Source of the DNA: Eubacterium sp. CAG:252
Lineage (GTDB): Bacteria > Bacillota > Clostridia > Lachnospirales > Lachnospiraceae
DNA: 58,915 nucleotides
Reading direction: 5' to 3'
NCBI GenBank assembly: GCA_000436535.1
Contig: FR886340.1
Span: forward strand, 7,298 to 66,212
The position numbers and the translations under genes are program-made. Within the stretch, counting starts at the first letter, position 1. Each line of letters opens with the position of its first letter. Shown one piece after another: positions 40,768 to 49,311 of this stretch. The notes below the pieces were generated by a model. The model did not search any database, was not told the origin of the DNA, and worked only from the letters and a program-made list of their open reading frames with translations.

Positions 40768-42198
40768 ATGTTGAACGATTCTAATAAAACACGTGATAGT
40801 GTACAAAATATAATATTATTTTTTATAGATGTTTTGGGCGTGCTTATCGCATATTATGTATCTGGTATGGCATGGCTGTTTGTATATAAGAATATGGGCA
40901 TTGATAAAACAATCGTTCAGCTTAGTACGAATCTGGATACCATTATTGTTGCGGCACTTGTCGGAATGCTCTTTACCAATGGTAAAGGTAAGTTCTTAAA
41001 AAGAGGCAGATTTGATGAATTAAGAGCCGTTATATGCAAAGTCTCAGTATTTGCTGCAACTGCTGCTGTATATGAGCTTATTACAAGAAAAAGCCAGATA
41101 CCAAGAGGTGTATATGTATGTACAGTTCTTATAAGTGTTGTCCTTATATTAGTGGGCAGGGAGCTTATGAAAAAGTATCTTAAGGGCCTTGGAAGAAATG
41201 AGGACAAAGCGGCACGTGTAATAGCTATAACAATGAAGGACAGAGCGAAACATCTTGTGGATAACCTTGACAGAGAAGAGGACTGGGTAAGAACACTTGC
41301 CGGTTTTGTTGTTATGGATGAGGATATGGTAGGTCAGGAGATTGATGGCGTAAAAGTAGTGGCTAATGCCCACAGTATGATGACTTACATTAAAAATGAG
41401 ATTGTTGACGAAGTCTATATAGATGTTAATGAAAGCATAAGAAGCCATCTTAATCCTATGGTTATGCACCTTGAGGATATGGGTATAACAGTACATATAA
41501 GAATAGAAGTGCTTGATGGCTTTGACGGATATTCAACATCACTTGGAATGGTTGGAAGTGTTCCTGTAGTAACATTTGCAAACAGAGAATTCGACTATAA
41601 AATGCTTGCTGTAAAGAGAGCTATGGATATAGCCGGCTCTATAGTAGGTATGCTCATTATGTTAATAGCGATGATATTTGTCGTTCCAGCTATTAAGATA
41701 GAGTCAAAGGGACCTGTATTTTTTAAGCAGAAACGTGTAGGTAAGAATGGACGATACTTCTATATATACAAGTTCCGCTCAATGTATCAGGATGCAGAGG
41801 AGAGAAAGAAAGAGCTTCTTGCACAGAATGAAATGAGCGGTCTTATGTTTAAGATGAAGGATGACCCACGTATAACAAAGGTCGGTAAGTTTATAAGAAA
41901 GACAAGTATTGATGAGCTCCCACAGTTTATCAATGTATTTCTTGGAGATATGAGCCTTGTGGGAACAAGACCACCAACGGTCAATGAGTTCAAGCAGTAT
42001 GAGGGACATCATAAGAGAAGACTTTCTATGAAGCCGGGTATCACAGGAATGTGGCAGGCCTATGGAAGAAAGACGGTTACTGACTTTGAAGATATTGTAA
42101 AGATGGATTTGGATTATATCGACAACTGGAGTATAGGACTTGATATAAAAATTCTCTTTAAGACAGTAGCTTCGGTATTTACTACTGGCGGACAATAA
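40768..42198 (+). CDS. polyprenyl-phosphate sugar-1-phosphate transferase (exopolysaccharide initiation)
   Basis: A 476-aa membrane enzyme that moves a sugar-1-phosphate from UDP-sugar to undecaprenyl phosphate, the first step of polymer assembly. Start set at ATG 40768 (MLNDSNKTRDSVQN) after AGAGGA; an in-frame TTG at 40723 is less likely. Four N-terminal helices, a CoA-binding-like middle domain and the C-terminal catalytic domain with KRAMDIAGS, KIESKGPVFFKQKRVG, YKFRSMYQDAE, TSIDELPQFINV, MSLVGTRPP and PGITGMWQ. No other glycosyltransferase follows, so the rest of the pathway must lie elsewhere. Confidence 0.93.
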   Translation: MLNDSNKTRDSVQNIILFFIDVLGVLIAYYVSGMAWLFVYKNMGIDKTIVQLSTNLDTIIVAALVGMLFTNGKGKFLKRGRFDELRAVICKVSVFAATAAVYELITRKSQIPRGVYVCTVLISVVLILVGRELMKKYLKGLGRNEDKAARVIAITMKDRAKHLVDNLDREEDWVRTLAGFVVMDEDMVGQEIDGVKVVANAHSMMTYIKNEIVDEVYIDVNESIRSHLNPMVMHLEDMGITVHIRIEVLDGFDGYSTSLGMVGSVPVVTFANREFDYKMLAVKRAMDIAGSIVGMLIMLIAMIFVVPAIKIESKGPVFFKQKRVGKNGRYFYIYKFRSMYQDAEERKKELLAQNEMSGLMFKMKDDPRITKVGKFIRKTSIDELPQFINVFLGDMSLVGTRPPTVNEFKQYEGHHKRRLSMKPGITGMWQAYGRKTVTDFEDIVKMDLDYIDNWSIGLDIKILFKTVASVFTTGGQ

Positions 42199-42210
42199 AA
42201 TAATAAAATT

Positions 42211-42280
42211 AAATTCCTTATGGACGGATGTGCGGGTCACTGCGGTGGCATAAAAGCATATTTGTCTGTAGGGAATTTTT
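42211..42280 (+). terminator. terminator of the exopolysaccharide operon
   Basis: AAATTCC... (from 42211) pairs with GTCTGTAGGGAATTT (to 42278) with G-U pairs and internal stems, followed by five T. Confidence 0.7.
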
Positions 42281-42297
42281 AATTGTATTGTAGTAGA

Positions 42298-42392
42298 GTG
42301 TTTACGCCTATTTTTTAATGTATTATTAGTGAAATGTTTACGTACATTTTTTAAAATCAGGTTGTAAGGGAGAATTTGCGCTTATTTTTTAA
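42298..42392 (+). repeat. three degenerate direct repeats, about 37-39 bases apart
   Basis: GTGTTTACGCCTATTTTTTAA (42298), ATGTTTACGTACATTTTTTAA (42334) and AATTTGCGCTTATTTTTTAA (42373) share a TTTACGC..ATTTTTTAA pattern. Shown in parts because they differ. They lie in the 440-base gap before the phosphoglucomutase gene, which otherwise shows only weak promoter-like sequence. Confidence 0.5.
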
Positions 42393-42640
42393 ATTTTATC
42401 ATAAGGTCTGTATTTATAGAAAAAATCAGAAAATGTCTTAAAAATACTGTATATTTATCAAATAAAAGTTTGCTAATTACTACCAATATAGAGTATAATA
42501 AGATAAAGACCAATGATCGTATTATATATTTTATGATTTAGTGGGTTTTTATGTCACTTACTTAATATTTGTGGATATATTCGCTTATGTCAGGCAGATT
42601 GATGAAGTGACGACTAATTTATGTAATGGAGGATGATGTT

Positions 42641-44329
42641 ATGTCTTATATGGACGAGTACAAGCGTTGGGTAGAAAACGTTAAGGATGAAGAACTTTCA
42701 GACGCATTAAAGAATATGGATGAGGCACAGATAGAAGATGCGTTCTATCGTGATCTGGAGTTTGGTACAGGTGGTTTACGTGGAACTATAGGTGCAGGTA
42801 CTAACAGAATGAATATATATACAGTTGCTAAGGCATCACAGGGACTTTCAGATTATCTTGTGAAGTCTTTTGAAGAGCCATCTGTAGCGATTGGTTATGA
42901 TTCACGTATAAAGTCGGATGTATTTGCTAAAACAGCAGCTTCAGTATTTGCAGCTAATGGTATCAAGGTGAACTTATGGCCTAGACTTAATCCGGTTCCT
43001 ACAGTATCATTTGCAACAAGATATCTTCATACTTCAGCAGGTGTTATGGTTACAGCATCTCATAACCCATCTAAGTATAATGGTTACAAGGTATATGGCT
43101 CAGACGGATGCCAGATGACAACAGAAGCAGCAGCAACTGTTCTTTCAGAGATAGAAAAGCTTGACATATTTGCTGATGTTAAGAAGATGGACTTTGATGA
43201 GGCTGTCAAGGCTGGAAAGATTGAGTACATATCAGATGATGTTCTTACAGCATTTATCGAGAAGGTTAAGAGTCAGTCAGTATTATTCGGTGAGGAAGTA
43301 AACAAGGATGTATCTATTGTATACAGCCCTCTTAATGGTACAGGTTATATTCCTGTTACAAGAACTCTTGAAGAAATGGGATATACTAATATCACTATAG
43401 TAGAGGAGCAGCGTCTTCCAGATGGCAACTTCCCTACATGCCCATATCCTAACCCAGAGATTAAGGAAGCTATGGCACTTGGTATGGATTATGCCAAGCG
43501 TAACAATGCAGACCTTCTTCTTGCAACAGATCCAGACTGTGACCGTGTAGGTATAGCTGTTAAGGATAAGAATGGTGAATATCAGCTATTAACAGGTAAT
43601 CAGACAGGTATGTTACTCTTTGATTACATCTGTTCACAGAGGACTAAGCATGGCAAGATGCCAGCAGACCCAGTTATGGTTAAGACTATCGTATCTATGG
43701 ATATGGCAGAGCAGATTGCTAAGAATTATGGCGTAAGAGTTATCAATGTTCTTACAGGCTTTAAGTTCATCGGAGAGCAGATTGGTTTCCTTGAAAAGCA
43801 GGGTAAGGAAGATTCTTATATCTTTGGTTTTGAAGAGTCTTACGGATATCTTTCAGGAAGCTATGTAAGAGATAAGGATGCTGTTAACGGTGCATTCCTT
43901 ATATGCGAAATGTTCAGCTACTATGCTACTAAGGGCATTTCTCTTCTTGACAAGCTCAATGAACTTTTCGATAAGTATGGTTACTGCCTCAACACTCTTC
44001 ATTCTTATCAGTTTGAAGGTTCAGCAGGATTTGAGAAAATGCAGAAGATTATGGAATCTTTCCGTGAAGAGGTTGGAGAAGGAAAGAAGATTGAAAGCTT
44101 TGCTGGCAAGAAGATTAACACAGTTCTTGATTACAGCAAGGGTCTTGACGGTCTTCCTAAGTCAGATGTACTTAAGTATCTCCTTGATGGCAACTGCTCA
44201 GTTGTAGTAAGACCAAGTGGTACAGAGCCTAAGCTTAAGACTTATATAAGTGTAAGTGCTAAGAGCAAGGAAGATGCAGAGGTTGTAGAAAAGAAGATTG
44301 CGGATGAACTGGGTGAGTTCTTTGCATAG
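42641..44329 (+). CDS. pgm: phosphoglucomutase/phosphomannomutase
   Basis: A 562-aa alpha-D-phosphohexomutase that interconverts glucose-1- and glucose-6-phosphate, feeding UDP-glucose for polysaccharide and cell-wall synthesis. Start set at ATG 42641 (MSYMDEYKRWVEN) after TGGAGG; an in-frame ATG at 42626 overlaps that site. The active-site Ser is in TASHNPSKYNGYKVYG, the metal loop is DPDCDRVG, the sugar loop is GFEESYGYL and the phosphate-binding loop is RPSGTEPKLK. An FGTGGLRGTIGAG N-terminal motif marks the long PgcA-type branch. Location behind the exopolysaccharide genes suits precursor supply. Confidence 0.94.
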   Translation: MSYMDEYKRWVENVKDEELSDALKNMDEAQIEDAFYRDLEFGTGGLRGTIGAGTNRMNIYTVAKASQGLSDYLVKSFEEPSVAIGYDSRIKSDVFAKTAASVFAANGIKVNLWPRLNPVPTVSFATRYLHTSAGVMVTASHNPSKYNGYKVYGSDGCQMTTEAAATVLSEIEKLDIFADVKKMDFDEAVKAGKIEYISDDVLTAFIEKVKSQSVLFGEEVNKDVSIVYSPLNGTGYIPVTRTLEEMGYTNITIVEEQRLPDGNFPTCPYPNPEIKEAMALGMDYAKRNNADLLLATDPDCDRVGIAVKDKNGEYQLLTGNQTGMLLFDYICSQRTKHGKMPADPVMVKTIVSMDMAEQIAKNYGVRVINVLTGFKFIGEQIGFLEKQGKEDSYIFGFEESYGYLSGSYVRDKDAVNGAFLICEMFSYYATKGISLLDKLNELFDKYGYCLNTLHSYQFEGSAGFEKMQKIMESFREEVGEGKKIESFAGKKINTVLDYSKGLDGLPKSDVLKYLLDGNCSVVVRPSGTEPKLKTYISVSAKSKEDAEVVEKKIADELGEFFA

Positions 44330-44346
44330 AATTGTTGTTTAGTGAT

Positions 44347-44545
44347 GTCACGGTAGTGACGAACGGACGATATAAGCTACGGGACGGATGTCGCGAATCC
44401 TGCGCATTATTCGTGACAACCGTCCCGTAGCTTATATCTGGCTGTTGGCAAAACTTAACTTAACAGGTAAGTAGATGTATCACTAAATCAACAGAGCGGT
44501 ATATAGGGGGCGGAATTGTGTGCTTTGCACATAATTCCGCCCCTT
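44347..44545. repeat. cluster of three inverted repeats, two very long
   Basis: GTCAC/GTGAC at 44347-44360; an 18-bp perfect stem starting ATATAAGCTACGGGACGG (44370-44387 with 44420-44437) capped by a second stem TGTCGCGAAT/ATTCGTGACA; and a 17-bp stem beginning GGGGCGGAATTG (about 44507-44523 with 44527-44543). All are GC-rich compared with the surroundings and lack U-runs. A palindromic repeat element or efficient bidirectional end of transcription are both possible. CGGAC near 44364 and GTCCG near 44552 may be weak outer ends. Confidence 0.7.
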
Positions 44546-44666
44546 AAGCCGTCCGAAAGTATTCCCATAATTTATAATTCAATAACTAATTACTATTAGA
44601 CAGTTATAATTAATTATACTAGAATTAGTGCAAATAAATGAAATAGTAATGCAGGAGGACATAATA

Positions 44667-45857
44667 ATGGAGTATGAAATATCTAATCGTTTATCAGGCG
44701 TACACGGCTCTATGATAAGGGAATTATTTAAGTTAGGAGCAAGTGCGGATATTATATCTTTTGGTGGAGGTAATCCATCGTCAGAAACTTTTCCATGTAA
44801 AGAAATAGAAGAAATTGCAGCCAAAGGACTTGGTGAGAACCCGGTTTCATTGTTACAGTATGGACTTAGTGAAGGTTACACACCACTTCGTGATACTATG
44901 AAAAAATATCTTGAAACAAAAGAAGGTTTTGAATTTGATGATAACGAATTATTTATAGTATCAGGTGGACAGCAGTGCGCAGACCTTACAACTAAAGCGC
45001 TTGTAAATGAAGGAGATGTAGTACTAACAGAGGAACCTGCATTTGTAGGATGTCTTAATACATTCCGTTCATATGGAGCTAAGCTTGTAGGGATTCCTAT
45101 GGAACAGGATGGTATGAATATAAATGCGTTAAAAGAGGCATTGGAAGCTAATCCAAATGCAAAATTATTGTATACAATTCCTTCTTTCCAGAATCCAACT
45201 GGTATTACAACTTCGCTTGAAAAAAGAAAGAAAATATATGAGCTTTGCTGTAAATATGATATTGCAATATTAGAAGATAATCCATATGGAGAGTTAAGAT
45301 TTGCAGGTGAAAATGTTCCAACTATTAAGTCTATGGACACAGAAGGAAGAGTTATATATGCTGGAAGTTTTTCAAAAGTGATGGCACCAGCGTTCCGTTT
45401 AGGTTTTCTTGTGTTTAATAAGTCACTAACAGGACCGCTTACGGTTGCAAAGCAATGTACGGATGTACATTCAACAGTATTGTTCCAGTATATTTGTAAT
45501 GAATATATCAACAATTATGATTTTGACAAGCATCTTGAGGAGTCAAGAAAGGTATATGAGCACAAGTGTAATCTTATGCTTGATTGTATGAAGAAAGAAT
45601 TCCATCCATCAGTTACATTTGGACATCCAGAGGGTGGACTTTTTGTAATGGCATTTTTACCAGATGGAATGGATTCAGCACCATTTGTACGAGAAGCTAT
45701 AAACAGGGGTGTTCTTTCAGTTCCAGGAGCAGCATTTTTAGCTGATGAAAATCAGAAATCAAATGGATTCAGACTTAATTATTCAACACCATCTGATGAA
45801 CAGATAATAAAGGGAATCGAGATACTTGGAAAACTGACATATGAATGGATAAAGTAA
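44667..45857 (+). CDS. PLP-dependent aminotransferase, class I/II (2-aminoadipate/aromatic type)
   Basis: A 396-aa fold-type I aminotransferase. Start set at ATG 44667 (MEYEISNRLSGVHGS) after AGGAGG; an upstream in-frame ATG at 44628 lies before that site. Features: SFGGGNPSSETFP, the SGGQQCADL PLP-phosphate loop, IPSFQNPTG, LEDNPYGELRF with the PLP Asp partner, and the lysine in YAGSFSKVMAPAFRLGF. It resembles the LysN/kynurenine-aminotransferase branch that acts on 2-aminoadipate or aromatic and branched amino acids. The next gene, 17 bases later, is a D-2-hydroxyacid dehydrogenase, suggesting amino acid to 2-hydroxyacid conversion. Confidence 0.88.
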   Translation: MEYEISNRLSGVHGSMIRELFKLGASADIISFGGGNPSSETFPCKEIEEIAAKGLGENPVSLLQYGLSEGYTPLRDTMKKYLETKEGFEFDDNELFIVSGGQQCADLTTKALVNEGDVVLTEEPAFVGCLNTFRSYGAKLVGIPMEQDGMNINALKEALEANPNAKLLYTIPSFQNPTGITTSLEKRKKIYELCCKYDIAILEDNPYGELRFAGENVPTIKSMDTEGRVIYAGSFSKVMAPAFRLGFLVFNKSLTGPLTVAKQCTDVHSTVLFQYICNEYINNYDFDKHLEESRKVYEHKCNLMLDCMKKEFHPSVTFGHPEGGLFVMAFLPDGMDSAPFVREAINRGVLSVPGAAFLADENQKSNGFRLNYSTPSDEQIIKGIEILGKLTYEWIK

Positions 45858-45874
45858 TAAGGGAGTGAAAAGAT

Positions 45875-46864
45875 ATGAAAATAGCAGCATTTAGTGTAAG
45901 ACCTGATGAACAGCAGTATTTTGATACATTTGCAGATGTATATAAGGTTGAATTAAAGATTAATAATAATGGTTTCACAGAACAAGATATTGATAAAGTA
46001 AAAGGATGCGATGCTATGTCGGTGTGTGATGGAATGTGTGACCTGTCGGCATCAGTACTTGAAAAGCTGTCAAAAGAGGGGATTAAGTATATAGGTTTCA
46101 GGACAATAGGATATAACAGTATTGACCTTGAAGCAGCTAAGCATCTTGGGATAAGAGTTGCACACAGTGGATATTCTCCATATTCTGTAGCTAATTATAC
46201 GGTAATGCTTATGCTTATGTGTATACGTAAGGCATTGTATGTTATGCTTCGTTCACATACAGCAGATTATTCCCTTGGACCTATATGCGGTCATGAAATG
46301 CAGAATATGACAGTAGGAATTATTGGAACAGGAAGAATAGGAAAAGCAGTTATCCAGAATCTTTCAGGTTTCGGATGTAAAATAATAGCATACGACCCAT
46401 ATCCAGCAAAAAATCTTGATAATGTTGAATATGTAGAACTTGATGAATTATATGCCAGAGCAGATATCATATCACTTCATACATTTTTAAGTGATGAAAC
46501 ATATCATATGATTAATAAAAAATCTATAGCTAAAATGAAAGATGGAGTTATTCTGATAAATGCAGCAAGAGGTGCACTTGTTGATACTAAAGCACTTATT
46601 GAAGCAATAGAAAGTGGAAAAATAGGTTCAGTCGGAACTGACTGCTGTGAAGGTGAAGATGAATTTATAAGGACCGACCGTAAGTATAATGACCTCGTGG
46701 TTAACCATGATTATATTATACTTAAGTCATTCCAGAATACTATAGTTACACCACACGTAGCATTTTTTACAGATCAGGCTGTATCAGATATGGTTGAGTC
46801 GTCTATAAAAAGTGTTGTATGTTTTGAAAAGGGTGAGAATACACCACTTGAGGTGCAGGCATAA
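45875..46864 (+). CDS. D-2-hydroxyacid dehydrogenase (D-lactate dehydrogenase family)
   Basis: A 329-aa NAD-dependent dehydrogenase that reduces 2-oxoacids to D-2-hydroxyacids. The Rossmann motif is GIIGTGRIGKAVIQ (about 147-160) with the NAD-selecting Asp in AYDPYP. Catalytic residues appear as Arg in INAARGALVDT, Glu in the CEGEDE segment and His in TPHVAFFTDQA. It resembles D-lactate, 2-hydroxyisocaproate and aryl-lactate dehydrogenases; substrate cannot be fixed by eye. GGGAGTGAAA precedes the ATG. It forms a two-gene unit with the aminotransferase. Confidence 0.9.
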   Translation: MKIAAFSVRPDEQQYFDTFADVYKVELKINNNGFTEQDIDKVKGCDAMSVCDGMCDLSASVLEKLSKEGIKYIGFRTIGYNSIDLEAAKHLGIRVAHSGYSPYSVANYTVMLMLMCIRKALYVMLRSHTADYSLGPICGHEMQNMTVGIIGTGRIGKAVIQNLSGFGCKIIAYDPYPAKNLDNVEYVELDELYARADIISLHTFLSDETYHMINKKSIAKMKDGVILINAARGALVDTKALIEAIESGKIGSVGTDCCEGEDEFIRTDRKYNDLVVNHDYIILKSFQNTIVTPHVAFFTDQAVSDMVESSIKSVVCFEKGENTPLEVQA

Positions 46865-46913
46865 TAATAATCGAAGTAAGTGTAATATATACAAAATGCT
46901 GTGAATACGGGGT

Positions 46914-46948
46914 TATATGTGGGGGATATGAATTCCCCCTTACATATA
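46914..46948. terminator. convergent terminator hairpin
   Basis: TATATGT and GGGGGA (46914-46926) pair with TTCCCCC and ACATATA (46933-46948). It sits between the dehydrogenase stop and the LysR remnant on the other strand. U-runs are weak. Confidence 0.65.
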
Positions 46949-46959
46949 ATGGAGTTATA

Positions 46960-47430
46960 TCAGGACTGAAGTTTCTTGAAATACTCCTCAAGCTGGTGCT
47001 CAAATATGCGTTGATTGTCTGAACGGAATGAACCAAGTGGCTGATAGTATATACTTCTGAAATGAGGACAGTCATCTATATGCAGAAGGCAGATATTTTC
47101 TGGAAGACTGCTGCTTGTCCATGTTACAGAGGCAACAAATGATACACCTAACCCCAGACTTATAAGCTTTCCCTGTAATATATAGTCATTGCAGGAATAG
47201 GCTATTTCAGGTGTTCTTTTGCACTGGTTAAATATTGAGTTGAACACACCAGTGTATGATGGAGAATTAGCAAGGTCAATAAATTTTTCATTCATCATCT
47301 GTTCAATAGATATATGACCTGTATGTGCAAGTGGATGTGAGGAGGAAACAGCAAGGCATATTTCTTCGGTCATAAGAAGATGTGCATCATCAGGAATATT
47401 AAAAGCAGATGACACTGAATCTATGAGCAA
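46960..47430 (-). pseudogene. LysR-family regulator, effector-domain half only
   Basis: About 156 codons on the - strand match the second half of a LysR effector-binding domain: LLMTEEICLAVSSSHPLA, the YTGVFNSIFNQC segment, VSFVASVTW and a C-terminal helix LEEYFKKL. The expected 140 N-terminal residues with the DNA-binding helix-turn-helix are missing. Upstream on the - strand the frame runs into the complement of a transporter remnant before a stop at 47590-47592. So a deletion has removed the first half of the gene. It would once have been transcribed divergently from the transporter. Confidence 0.7.
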
Positions 47431-47431
47431 A

Positions 47432-47708
47432 TTTTTAATACCATATGTAATATTTGTTATATTAATAGGTTCTACAGGTGTTATTGAAGAGATGGCACTA
47501 GGACGTGCAACTAAAGGTGGTCCAATAAAAGCATTTGGTGATTGCGTGCAGATGCGTACAGGAAAGAAAAAGGTTTGCAGATGAGTCTGTTAATAATGGT
47601 GCGGATAAGCCGGTAGGAAAGTGGTTTGTTATTCTTGGAAAATATGTGCTTGTGCCACTGTCATTTATAGCACTTGTTGCGGGAGCAATACTTGGTGGAA
47701 TAGGATGA
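47432..47708 (+). pseudogene. neurotransmitter:sodium symporter family, doubly deleted remnant
   Basis: In one frame from 47432 the DNA reads FLIPYVIFVILIGSTGVIEE then MALGRATKGGPIKAFG, the family's second membrane helix and first inner loop. The frame breaks at an A-rich tract near 47563-47572. In the +1 frame it continues RFADESVNNGADKPVGKWF, LGKYVLVPLSFIALVAGAILGGIG and TGA at 47706-47708, which is the family's C-terminal helix. About 350 internal residues and the N-terminus with helix 1 are absent. It is a nonfunctional relic of a Na+-coupled amino-acid transporter. Confidence 0.7.
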
Positions 47709-47729
47709 TGCTGGTTAGTGCTCGAACAT

Positions 47730-47758
47730 TTGCATTTTATCCACGATAATAGTATTAT
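47730..47758 (+). promoter_or_regulatory. promoter of the AEC transporter gene
   Basis: TTGCAT (47730-47735), 17-base spacer, TATTAT (47753-47758), 48 bases before the ATG. Confidence 0.6.
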
Positions 47759-47806
47759 ATAGCCATTCATCAAAAAAGCTGTAATATCAGCATATATTGC
47801 GGCGGA

Positions 47807-48862
47807 ATGGAGATTATTGTGGATAGTTTTATATACAGTATTAATGCGACAGTGCCGGTATTCCTCGTTATGGTGCTTGGCGGCGTGATTAAAAAAATTG
47901 GCATTATAGATGAACATTTTGCCAATGTAGCCAACAGATATGTTTTTAAAGTGGCACTTCCGGTACTTTTATTCAGGGACCTTTCAAAGTCAGACTTTAA
48001 AAGCCAGTTCGAGCCAAAGTTCGTTTTATATTGTAGTATTGTAACAATACTCATGTTTTCACTAGTGTGGATATTTACAGAATTACTGATGAAGGATGAT
48101 ACACAAAAAGGTGCATTTATACAGGGAAGCTGTAGAAGCAGTGCAGCTATTCTTGGAATGGCGTTTGTGCAGAATATGTATTCAGATACGGGAATGGCGC
48201 CGCTTATGATAGTTGCTGCTGTTCCGCTGTTTAACATATTTGCAGTCGTTGTACTTACATTTAAGGCACATCCTAAAGAAGTTGTTGTAAATGAGATAGA
48301 TACATATGAAACAGTGCAGAATATAAATGATAATGAAGAAGTGGTAACCGATAATATAACAATAAAAAAGACAGTCAGCCACAAGACAGATAATATCAAA
48401 AAAGCGTGTATCAATATTGTTAAGAACCCGATTATAATAGGAATTGTATTAGGCTTCATATCATCAATGTTTAATATGAAGTATCCAGTTATTATTAATA
48501 AGACAATAGAAAGCATAGCGCAGACAGCAACACCAATAGCGCTTATATGTATAGGTGCAGGTTTTGAGGGAAGAAAGGCTATAAAGAAGATAAAGCCTAC
48601 ACTTGTGGCAACATTTATAAAGCTTATAGGTCTTGCAGCGGTGTTTATTCCAATCGGTGTTGCACTTGGCTTTAGAAATCAGGAGCTTGTCGCAGCGCTT
48701 ATTATGCTGGCTTCACCAACAACAGTAACAAGTTATGTTATGGCGAAGAGTATGGATAATGATGAAGTATTATCATCAAGTATCATCGTGCTCACAACTG
48801 TATTATCAAGCATAACCCTTACTGGCTGGATATTTATCTTAAGAACGTTCGGGCTTATCTAA
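47807..48862 (+). CDS. AEC (auxin efflux carrier) family transporter
   Basis: A 351-aa membrane protein with about ten helices in two five-helix halves separated by a charged loop (about residues 150-200, rich in Asp, Glu, Asn and Lys). VFLVMVLGGVIKKIGIID at the N-terminus, CRSSAAILGMAFVQ and the PTTVTSYVMAKSM motif in the second half are typical. Bacterial members export organic acids such as malate or lactate. The start ATG has a weak ribosome site (GGCGGA). It lies downstream of the 2-hydroxyacid dehydrogenase region, so a hydroxyacid substrate is an attractive but unproven idea. Confidence 0.85.
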   Translation: MEIIVDSFIYSINATVPVFLVMVLGGVIKKIGIIDEHFANVANRYVFKVALPVLLFRDLSKSDFKSQFEPKFVLYCSIVTILMFSLVWIFTELLMKDDTQKGAFIQGSCRSSAAILGMAFVQNMYSDTGMAPLMIVAAVPLFNIFAVVVLTFKAHPKEVVVNEIDTYETVQNINDNEEVVTDNITIKKTVSHKTDNIKKACINIVKNPIIIGIVLGFISSMFNMKYPVIINKTIESIAQTATPIALICIGAGFEGRKAIKKIKPTLVATFIKLIGLAAVFIPIGVALGFRNQELVAALIMLASPTTVTSYVMAKSMDNDEVLSSSIIVLTTVLSSITLTGWIFILRTFGLI

Positions 48863-48886
48863 TAAGCATGAATTAAAAGAAACCAG

Positions 48887-48915
48887 TTGAAAATACTCCA
48901 TCTATATGTTATACT
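48887..48915 (+). promoter_or_regulatory. promoter of the SCIFF precursor gene
   Basis: TTGAAA (48887-48892), 17-base spacer, TATACT (48910-48915). The transcript would start about 30 bases before the GTG start. Confidence 0.75.
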
Positions 48916-48948
48916 TCTAATAGTTATGAACAAAAAGGAGGTATTGTT

Positions 48949-49095
48949 GTGAAGCATATTAAGACTATCAGCAATCGCGTATTAAAGGATACAATGAAGC
49001 ACGGTGGATGCGGCGAATGTCAGACATCTTGCCAGTCAGCTTGTAAGACATCTTGCACAGTTGGTAACCAGAGCTGTGAGAATAAGAACAACTAA
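48949..49095 (+). CDS. scfA: SCIFF (six-cysteine) ranthipeptide precursor
   Basis: A 48-aa peptide starting at GTG 48949 after AAAAAGGAGG. The N-terminal half (MKHIKTISNRVLKDTMKHGG) is the leader for the maturase. The core has six cysteines at 21, 24, 28, 32, 36 and 43, spaced CGEC, QTSC, QSAC, KTSC, then TVGNQSC. This is the SCIFF pattern found throughout Clostridia. The radical-SAM maturase encoded 216 bases downstream makes a thioether between a Cys and a Thr of the core. Quorum-type signalling has been proposed for some SCIFF peptides; the role here is unknown. The gene has its own promoter and terminator. Confidence 0.93.
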   Translation: MKHIKTISNRVLKDTMKHGGCGECQTSCQSACKTSCTVGNQSCENKNN

Positions 49096-49167
49096 TTAAC
49101 TCGGTGTGGTTTTTCAGTATTGATTATTGATACATACATCATTAAAAGTTAATATGTTAAGAGAAGT

Positions 49168-49205
49168 AAGAGAGTGTGAATACATTTCGACACTCTCTTA
49201 TTTTC
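49168..49205 (+). terminator. terminator after scfA
   Basis: AAGAGAGTGT (49168-49177) pairs with ACACTCTCTT (49190-49199), followed by ATTTT. It probably makes the peptide mRNA more abundant than that of the maturase. Confidence 0.85.
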
Positions 49206-49311
49206 CTTATTTACAAAGAGTATAATACAGGTGGGTTATGAAGAGTAAGACTGCCTGTAATATGATAGAAATAAGTTATCATTTAAGATTAGAATTGAGG
49301 ATTATTTATTT

